From Rhizopus arrhizus (lineage: Eukaryota; Mucoromycota; Mucoromycetes; Mucorales; Rhizopodaceae): 64,000 bases of DNA. The notes under the pieces are model-generated. The model saw only the letters and a program-made list of their open reading frames with translations. It was not told where the DNA came from and did not search any database. Shown here in pieces: positions 56,683 to 64,000 of the stretch. A program made the translations under genes and the position numbers. The stretch is from assembly GCA_024220505.1 (NCBI GenBank), contig JAKZZE010000028.1:620001-684000 (forward strand), written 5' to 3'. Positions within the stretch are counted from its first letter, which is position 1, and each line of letters begins with the position of its first letter.

Positions 56683-58543
56683 TTATAAATAGCCAAGCTC
56701 GAATACTTTTGTACAGTTCTTTACGCCGTCTTTTAATCTAATCCAACGCCCCAACTTTAACTCTTGACCTATACCTACTACAAGCAAGGTACGCTTTGAA
56801 GCAAATGCTGTCTTAATTTGGATGCTATTCACAACACCTTCAACAGGAATTTGTGCAATTTGACTAAAGCTCTTGTTATCTCCTGCCAACTTCCAAACAC
56901 GAACAAACCCATCCCATGAGCCAGAAAAGAATAAATCTGAATATCTTAAACACGTCACGGCTGTGATCCAGTAGGGTTGATTGTGTTCTCCTTGTGATTC
57001 CATCTGCGTGGTGTTCAATCCGTGAGCCAGAGATTTAGTAAACAGTGGCTTTTTACGATTAATTTCCCACAGCGAAAGTACACTAAGCAAGTACATAAAA
57101 ATAGAGATTGATTAGGACTAATAAAACTATGTATTTACAGGGCTTTCATGCAAATTACCCACTATCCCCACCCGTGATAAACATGCTTTCATCGATTTGT
57201 GTTATACAGTCAATTGAGCCTTCCACAAACAAATTTTCTGATCTATTCTCGTCCTTTGTGGCAATTCCACCTCTGAATACAAGTTGAGATTCTTCAACAA
57301 TTTTCCATAATCTTGCTGTTTTATCACGACCACCAGTTGATACGCAACGTTCACGGCCAAGGGTATCAATATCTGTAATTTGGTCTTGGTGGCCAAATAA
57401 TGTCTCTATATATGCTCGTTCATCAACATTCCACAGTTTTATTGTGCGATCATAAGATGCTGAATATAATTGATTTGATCCTTTACGGAATGCTAGACCC
57501 TTAAAGGATAATAAGCTGTTAAATACCAAACATCTATGATTTTGATTAGATTCACTTACAGAGATAGCGTCTCTATGCTGTGTAAATTTAACAATATGTT
57601 TATCTTCCTTCACTGACCAAATATTAATGATTTTGTCTTTGCCACCACTTGCTAAATATTGTCCATCATGACTTATCGCGAGACATAGCACATTATCAGT
57701 GTGTCCTGCATAATTCTTTACACCCTTTCTTCCACCAAGAAATGTGTGTAATTTTTTAAAAGTTTTAGCGTCCCCTGTGTAAAACTTGTTGAGTATGTTG
57801 TTTGTCTGACTGAAAAAAAGCACAATTCTACATACATTTAACAATGGATCCATCTTTTGAAGCAGAATAAAATATAGATCCATTTTCAGTTAATGCTACC
57901 GCTGTTACTGCAAGTTGATGTCCTCTACATCTTTGTGTTTTTAAATATTCACTCTTAAAGTTATACTATATAATAAAAGCAATGGATTTTATAAATTAAA
58001 GAATAATTATATATAGTATAGAGTTGCCACTTACTTTATCAGCAACTCTTAAATGTAGCCTTCCTTCAGCTTCGTCCTACGTTGTTAATAATTAGCTTAC
58101 ATGTTTGCTACGTTCAAAATGTTCGAGAAAAGACATACATCATCCTTTTTTAAGCGTTCAGAAATTATATCTCTATCAAGGTCTGCAGCATCAAATCCAT
58201 CAATTTCTTCTATGTATTTTTATATCAACATATGCATTTTCGCTGGTCTTTTTTCATAAAAAATTATACCTTCCGCATTTCTCTCTATAGATTCTAGGTA
58301 CGCCTTTGCAAGACGTACACGTTTCTCAGCGGCGGTTTCTTCAATTTCTTCGTCAGAGGATTCTACTGAGCTCTCTGCAGATGCATTAGTATTGAAATGA
58401 TCAACATCGTCCGAATCGCCTTCGATATCGCTATCCTGATTATTTTGTGTATTTTTTGGACGCACTGGTTGTTTCTTTTGGACAGATTTGTTGTTGTTAC
58501 GTTTGCGTTTGCGCGTAGAGGCGAAAAAAGGATCTATAGCCAT
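56683..58543 (-). CDS. RRP9: U3 snoRNP-specific WD40 protein Rrp9 (U3-55K)
   Basis: Rrp9 binds the box B/C motif of U3 snoRNA and is part of the SSU processome. The N-terminus MAIDPFFASTRKRKRNNN is basic and is followed by an acidic stretch (SSVESSDEEIEETAAEKRVR) and LAKAYLESIER. The linker has DGFDAADLDRDIISERLKKD. The WD40 propeller follows: TQRCRGHQLAVTAVALTENG, GSIFYSASKDGSIVKWD, YAGHTDNVLCLAISHDGQYL, ASGGKDKIINIWSV, LYSASYDRTIKLWNVDERAY and CVSTGGRDKTARLWKI. It also has the late-blade FSGSWDGFVRVWKL, as in Rrp9. Several introns interrupt it, including one between DAIS and GLAFRKGSNQ. Length fits the family. Confidence 0.93.
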
Positions 58544-59178
58544 TGATTGCGTTTAATAAAAAATGAAGTCTGCTCTTTTTAATTTAATAAAAATGACAGC
58601 AAGAAGTCGACGCCACAGAATAAGTCGTCACACAAGAGCTGTTTTACTTATGCGCTGCTATTACAGCTCTAAAGAAAAAAATAGTCGTGATTAACCAGTT
58701 TGCAAATTATGACAAATGCTCTCTGATTATCTGAAAAATCTATATTCATACGCTTGTAAATTTTAGATTATTTTTATTTTTACTAACTTTAGTAAGTGAA
58801 TTCTTTGACAACTGATCCACTTCCAAGAAAAACAACCAATGTTACGAATGCTTTTAAATTCTAATACAGTAGGGAGCTAAGGAATAGATCTAAAATTAAA
58901 AACAGGTAAAAACACAATATACTAATAGGGTATATGAAGTGTCAGTCTCAGTCATCAAGACATAAACAACATAAGAATAAAAGCGCTTACCTCCGAAAAG
59001 TAAAGCAATCATCAATTGCAGCCTAGTTCTGCTTCCTTTTCAGAAGAGAACGGCAATAGTTTTGTTGACGGTGTAGAATCGACTGTTGTTTAGAAAGGCT
59101 TAATAAAGCCGAGAGTATGACCATGTCCGTAAGTGAAAGAGCAAATAGTAAAAGAAGAGGACCAGAGAGCGAGACAAT

Positions 59179-59216
<38 letters not shown>

Positions 59217-60058
59217 TATGCATATTTTAAACTAAAAGGAAAAAAAAAAAAGATGAATAAACAAAGCAAGACCTCTATTCACTCTTTTTAAATGTCTTTT
59301 TCTTGGAACACTACGCATACCCCTGTTTCATCCAGTTTTTTCTTTTTATATTATCAAGTCAATTATGATGCAAGGATTGATTGCTCTTTAACATTTGCTT
59401 GAAGCAACTCATGCAAAAAGAGGATAAGGTGTAAATGTAACTATCTCATTCCATTTAAAACTACGTCTGACTCTTCTACATGCTTGGCAAAGAAGCAAAG
59501 AGATGGCTTTTTTTTTTAAGCTTTCTTGAAGAGACCAGCCTTTTTTACCAAGTTTCGCATGCCATGAAGTTTTTGATAAAACAATTCAGTTGACACTCCT
59601 ATTGTTAAAACGTTTTTATTTTCTAACAAGATATCAAACAATTCCATAACTCCTTCACAATATATTTCAATACAGTCCAAATCTGGATACTGTTCATTGA
59701 CTTTTATGCACAATGAGTTTAAAGTGATAACAAAACATCAATTTTGAACAAACTGATTTTGAAATGTGGATGAAAAAGCTTCCAAAATACCAATACTACC
59801 AAGCATTTCAAGATCATGAAAAAGCTTATTTAGTAGAAGCTCATAAAAAGTAATGTATCTAAGAGCTTTGGCTATGTCTGTCCATATTACGATTAAACTA
59901 TGTCTTTCAGTATTTTTAAACGTAATCTACATAAAAAGGACAGAATAGCGATAAATAGCTATTTATATTATTAAAGCTCAGATGTCTTTTTTTTTATTGT
60001 AGGCCTAAATAAAGCCCCTTTCCCACTTTTTTTCCTTCGTTTCTCGAACCTTTCCAAT
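58544..60058. other. Intergenic region between RRP9 and the glycosyltransferase
   Basis: No gene can be supported over 1.5 kb. A run of 31 T lies at 59183-59213. A minus-strand frame (59516-59713) reads CIKVNEQYPDLDCIEIYCEG and ends RNLVKKAGLFKKA. A short plus-strand frame near 59776-59852 reads MWMKKLPKYQYYQAFQDHEK. Both look coding-like but are short, unrelated to each other and of unknown family; they may be relics or exons of small genes. Confidence 0.4.
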
Positions 60059-62024
60059 ATGGCTTCAGCAGAATTGCCATTTCCAAACAGTGCAAGGAAC
60101 GACTCTTCTTTATTTGGAGGAACTCGCTTAAGTAGAAGAAAAAGAATCATATTCTTACTGCTATTATTTGTTGTATTCTTTGTACTATTATTCAGTTCTG
60201 ATCTAAGTCGAGTTCAAAACGCTATCAGTAGCAGTGCACAGGAAGAGCAAGCTTCGACAAGTAACAAGGAACATCAATCTGCAAATGAAGCAATTATTGA
60301 AGATGAGGTCTTGGAGGAAGAGTTACCTCAGTTTGAAGTAGTTACAACAACCACAACCACAACAAAGGCAACAGCTACTAAGAAACCTAGCGCAGCAACA
60401 AACAAGTCTTCAGCAAAGCCAAAACCAGAGATCATAGTAGAGACACCTGCACAAGCGCAACAACAGCATTTCAAATATTTCATCATCATTGCCTCTAAAG
60501 TAAACCATTCGAGTCGTCGTCAGTTGATTCGAAACACATACTTTGGTTTACAAGATAATTTAGAACCTTGCATGAAGAGAGATAAAGGAGTTCAATATCT
60601 GTTTTGGTTGTATGGCGACTTACCTAAAGCAAAGACAGCTGAACGACGTTTATATGAAACTGAAAAGATGGAGTGGAATGATTTCATTAAATTAGAAATT
60701 GATACTTATGATCAAGATATTCTTTTAAGATGGGTAAAAAAAAAAAAAATGCAATGTAAGAAGGTGTGTTTTAACATTTTATTTTTTAAAGGCAAAGGAT
60801 TATTTTCAAAAGTACAACATTAGCTTTGATTTCTTGATCGTTCAAGATAGCTATTCTTTTATTCAATTGAATTATATTCAGCAAACTATTGATGCAGAAA
60901 AAAACAAACTCTCTGAAACAGCTGTTCCTACTGATCTCGTTTGGTTTTCACCTCAGCACACAAATTTGCTTGTAACCGGTTCAAATGCACTGGATAAATT
61001 GTGGGAATACGAATCTGATATAATTGATCTTGTGCCTGACTCTACACTCATGTCGAACCTTTATGAGTTTAGTAGAGCAGTTGAAGCTCAAAAGAAAGTA
61101 ATTAGCTCTAAATCAGAGACGAATCGATTAAGAGAGTATTTCAAACTTCCAGTCTTTTTGGGAGAACAGAATCGCTTTATAACTTGGAGCAATAGCGTTG
61201 AAGCTGTTTCTGATATGACTGTTTCTGTGGCTAATGTCTATCAAGATTCCGACTTTGCTTCTTTGGCCCAGAAATTAAATGTTGGTTCAGTCTCTATCTG
61301 CAAGGTCCTTGAGAAATCAAGTATAGCTGTTGTGACATCCTCTTTTATTTACCCTGACTCTTGTATGGAAAAGGCTGCTCCGCCTGCTGCTGATAACAAG
61401 CGAGAATATGCAATGAAACATAACTATGCATTTGTTGCTAGGTCAACCGAGTTTGCTCAGCAAGCACTCCGAGCAGATAAGAGAAGAACAGTGTGGGGGA
61501 AAATCGATGTGGTTCAAAAAGTATTGCCTAAGTATGACTGGATCTTTTGGTTGGATATGGACGCTGTGATTATGAACCCTGAACAAACAGTTCAAGGTAT
61601 ACTTGACAAGCTTCGAAGTGAATACCCTGGAGGGGCCCGTAAATTTGAAGAGAATATTGATTTAGTGATTGCTAGACCTACAAGAGACAAGATGATCAAT
61701 GCTGGTGTCTTTTTTATGCGTAACACAGAATGGGCTCAGGAATTCTTGGGAGATCTTCAAGATTTCACAAAATGGTACAACCTCTCTCCTTCTTATGAAC
61801 AAGGTGGTATGTGGGAACTGATTCAGCTCAGCAAGCATAAATCTCATGTACTCTTGTTGGACAATGATGATCATACCTTCAACACACTCCCAAAGCGCTA
61901 TGTTCCTGGTGACTTTATTGTTCACTTTGCACCGGACAAATGCCCTGGTCCTGCTGTTTTGAAGGGATTGGAGGCAGCAAAAAAGATTCAAAATGGAGAA
62001 ATGATTACTCGATTTGAAGAATAG
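60059..62024 (+). CDS. Type II membrane protein with GT31-like and GT34 glycosyltransferase domains
   Basis: A short cytosolic tail and a membrane anchor (RIIFLLLLFVVFFVLLF, about residues 30-46) predict a Golgi type II protein. A Thr/Lys-rich stem follows. The first domain resembles GT31 galactosyltransferases: FKYFIIIASKVNHSSRRQLI, RNTYF, then WNDFIKLEIDTYDQDILLRW. At the place of the usual DDD metal motif it has FLIVQDSYSFI, so this domain may be inactive. The second domain is GT34 (GMA12/MNN10 type): IAVVTSSFIYPDSCMEKAAP, KREYAMKHNYAFVARS, WGKIDVVQKVLPKYDWIFWL and the intact DxD in DMDAVIMNPEQ. One intron joins LLRW to AKDYF. The acceptor sugar is unknown, though GT34 fungal enzymes transfer galactose or mannose. 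The stop is 23 bp from that of convergent SF3A3. Confidence 0.82.
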
Positions 62025-62047
62025 AAATAAAAGTGTAGTTTTATTAT

Positions 62048-63695
62048 TTAAAGGATACCCTGTCTCTTTAAGTCTTCGTATGTCTTTTTGTTGTACACAT
62101 TGCCTTCATTATCTTCAAATTCTTCCACTGTTTCGGCTCTTGTTTCTTCAGTTATACCCTCTCTTTTTTGTTTTTCATACACTATAAGATATAGTTTAAT
62201 ACAAATAAGAAACAAAGCGAACAAGTAACTTACAAGCATAGGCATCTTCAATCTTTGTTATTTCATGAAATTGACGAGTATTTGGAATACCCAAACATCT
62301 CATACCATGAGCATGTCTCCATTCTTGGAAATGTTTATCGAATGCTTTTCTTCCCATATAAACATAGTTACCGCATATTTCACATGGGTATTCTACACCA
62401 AGACCGTGTAATTTGTATAACCAATAAGGAATAGGTTTACCATCCCAGCCAAGAGGTAATTTAAGTGGATTGTAGATTCTTTCGCTATCTTCATCATCAG
62501 AATCTTCCTCAATCAATTCTACTTGTTCTTGTTCTTGTTCCAAAGCGCGCTCTCTGTCCGTTAATGCTTGCTTTCTTTCTACATTGGCTTTTGTTTCTTC
62601 TCTAAAATTGTCTAACTCAGTGGCATATTTCTTAGCCAAGTGCTCTTTCCAAGCAATCACTTTTCTTTTATCGCCATTCAATTGGCCTGTCTTTGGCTGC
62701 GACACGTTTTGCTCCTCATCTAATTTCTTTTGAGCTTTGATATGTTTCTTTGCTGTCAAATGAGCATCATAGACACTTAATTTTGTAAATTGTTTTTGAC
62801 AGGCAACGCAATACAAACTCTGATCCGAATTTCCAATCACATCTTTCCAACCTTCTAATTCGCCTGATTGCCATAACCGATCGAACTCTTCCTTGGCTGC
62901 GGTTTCCAGTTTGGTCACATCGTACAAAGGTCGTGCACGACGAAAAAAGTCATAAAGATAATCAATTGCTTGATTTAAATACTGTTTGTATTCTTCGGTG
63001 GACTTGATTGATTTGGGATAAGTATTGGCAAAATCATCAAATTCGTTCAAATACTGAAGATAGTCCAACTTCTTTACACCTTTCAAATTAAGATACATTA
63101 CGTGAAGTGAATTCAAATCCAAATATCGACCTAAACTTTCTTCTCCGGAAAATATTCTTTCCAATTCTGCAATATACTTGTATTAGACAAAACCGACAAT
63201 ATAATTGATTAATATTTACCTTCAAAATCTTCTTCTTCTTTCTTTTGAGCTGAAAAGATAAAATGCACCTCAGGAGGTTCAACTGGTTCATTAGGAAATT
63301 TGCGATGATGCTCCTTGATAATCTTGAGACGTTCATAAAATTCGCTGAATTCATTAGGCCCAGAAAGTGCTTGCATCTCTGACTCACGTAGTCTATCAGA
63401 TAAATCAGTCTCATTCTATGCTTGTTTATAAATTAAAATTGCTACCCGTCTTTGTCTTGATAGAGATTGCTCAAATATTGACTTTTTTCAGAGATACGAG
63501 TCAAGAATTTGTCTACTAAATGTTCGTTATAAAGTCGTTCGCGATGTGTTTTTGCATCTTCCATGTACGTATCAACAATGGCCTGTTCAAGACGTTCAAT
63601 ATCTTCATGAGCGCTTTATAAAGGTTAATACAGTTTAATGAATCTAAGATATCAGACTCTTAGTACCTTCTTTGCTTTTCAAGAACGTTATCCAT
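62048..63695 (-). CDS. SF3A3: Splicing factor 3A subunit 3 (SF3A60/Prp9)
   Basis: SF3A3 is part of the U2 snRNP and is needed for A-complex assembly at the branch site. The start at 63695 gives MDNVLEKQR, then RAHEDIERLEQAIVDTYMED, AKTHRERLYNEHLVD and SEFYERLKIIKEHHRKFPNE. The middle has GEESLGRYLDLNSLHVMYLN and LDYLQYLNEFDDFANTYPKS. A first zinc finger, CVACQKQFTKLSVYDAHLTA with KKH, and an acidic/Gln-rich stretch follow. The matrin-type C-terminal finger reads CEICGNYVYMGRKAFDKHFQ then EWRHAHGMRCLGIPN. The last exon ends NKKTYEDLKRQGIL. Five exons can be joined. The gene is head to head, 150 bp away, with a gene that runs off the window. Confidence 0.95.
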
Positions 63696-63728
63696 TGTTA
63701 TGATTGACTGTAAAGAAAAACAAAAAAG

Positions 63729-63764
<36 letters not shown>

Positions 63765-63845
63765 AAAACACAAATTATGAACTCAGCCACTAAACATTTG
63801 GTGATTTAAATGACAGCAAACGTTTCTCTCTTTTTTGCAGGCTTC
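63696..63845. promoter_or_regulatory. Short divergent promoter between SF3A3 and the edge gene
   Basis: 150 bases lie between the two start codons. The main feature is a long A tract (about 63733-63761), which likely keeps the promoter free of nucleosomes. A pyrimidine-rich TTTCTCTCTTTTTTGCAG just before the plus-strand ATG could instead be an intron acceptor, so the edge gene may have an upstream non-coding exon. Confidence 0.45.
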
Positions 63846-64000
63846 ATGGATTCATTTAGTAATTTACAAGGTAAATTATAATTATACTATGTATACAATT
63901 CAAGTTTAGTTTCTTAAAATTAAAGAAAAAAGAAAACCATAGACGCCTTTTCCGAGTTAAACATTAACGTGCCTGAAGGAGACGATGACCAAATTGACCT
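63846..64000 (+). CDS. 5' end of a gene that continues beyond the window, unknown product
   Basis: The start ATG at 63846 opens MDSFSNLQ. An intron (about 63871-63944) joins it to DAFSELNINVPEGDDDQID at the window end. The short acidic beginning is not enough to name a family. It is partial, cut by the window edge, and shares a 150-bp promoter with SF3A3. Confidence 0.55.

Noticed and set aside
1..64000. CRISPR array, bacterial operon or phage-like structure
   Set aside because: No regularly spaced direct repeats were seen, and the genes are intron-containing eukaryotic genes throughout.

Overview
The window is a piece of a fungal nuclear genome, most likely from an early-diverging filamentous fungus of the Mucoromycota (Mucorales type). 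The evidence is: AT-rich DNA with long poly(A)/poly(T) tracts; protein-coding genes on both strands, most cut by short GT-AG introns of about 45-65 bases; an alpha-aminoadipate reductase (LYS2), which places lysine synthesis on the fungal route; a WNK-family kinase and a malonyl-CoA decarboxylase, which many yeasts lack; and decayed LINE and TnpB/Fanzor-type elements of a kind I associate with mucoralean genomes. The species assignment is inference.

Layout from left to right. 1-3.1 kb: decayed, unrecognised DNA. 3.2-6.7 kb: RAD4/XPC and BMT2, tail to tail. 7.2-8.7 kb: a dead LINE. 8.9-19.7 kb: a dense gene block holding IMP4, PEX5, EME1, a 100-bp MITE, the divergent proteasome pair PRE2/PRE7, and snurportin-1. 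19.7-24.0 kb: gene-poor, with relics and a GC-richer island. 24.1-29.8 kb: metacaspase, CHMP7 and a farnesylated-type DnaJ with a 15-nt microexon. 30-31.3 kb: AT-rich with a dead ORF. 31.3-41.7 kb: DBF4 (with two apparent frameshifts), a KEI1-like gene, LYS2, an Mpv17-family gene, a possible small protein and a C2H2 transcription factor. 43.8-45.2 kb: two tandem paralogous small secreted proteins. 45.4-52.1 kb: malonyl-CoA decarboxylase, SEC22, ENP1 and a WNK-like kinase. 52.7-53.8 kb: a decayed TnpB/Fanzor-type gene. 54.4-64.0 kb: a TRAIP-like RING protein, RRP9, a two-domain glycosyltransferase, SF3A3 and the 5' end of one more gene.

The genes are mostly housekeeping and do not form a pathway cluster. 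They cover DNA repair and replication (RAD4, EME1, DBF4, TRAIP-like), ribosome biogenesis (BMT2, IMP4, RRP9, ENP1), proteasome, splicing and snRNP import (SF3A3, snurportin), membrane traffic (CHMP7, SEC22), peroxisome import, lysine synthesis and the cell surface. The gene arrangement itself is informative. Tail-to-tail neighbours are packed to within tens of bases, and in one case the stop codons overlap. Two head-to-head pairs share promoters of about 150 bp. No rRNA, tRNA, CRISPR or bacterial-type feature was found.

The most interesting items are the TnpB/Fanzor relic, the tandem secreted-protein pair, the WNK-type kinase with added C-terminal modules, the GT31-like/GT34 fusion, the DnaJ microexon, the ATG-only coding exon of IMP4, the double frameshift in DBF4 and the mariner-type MITE.
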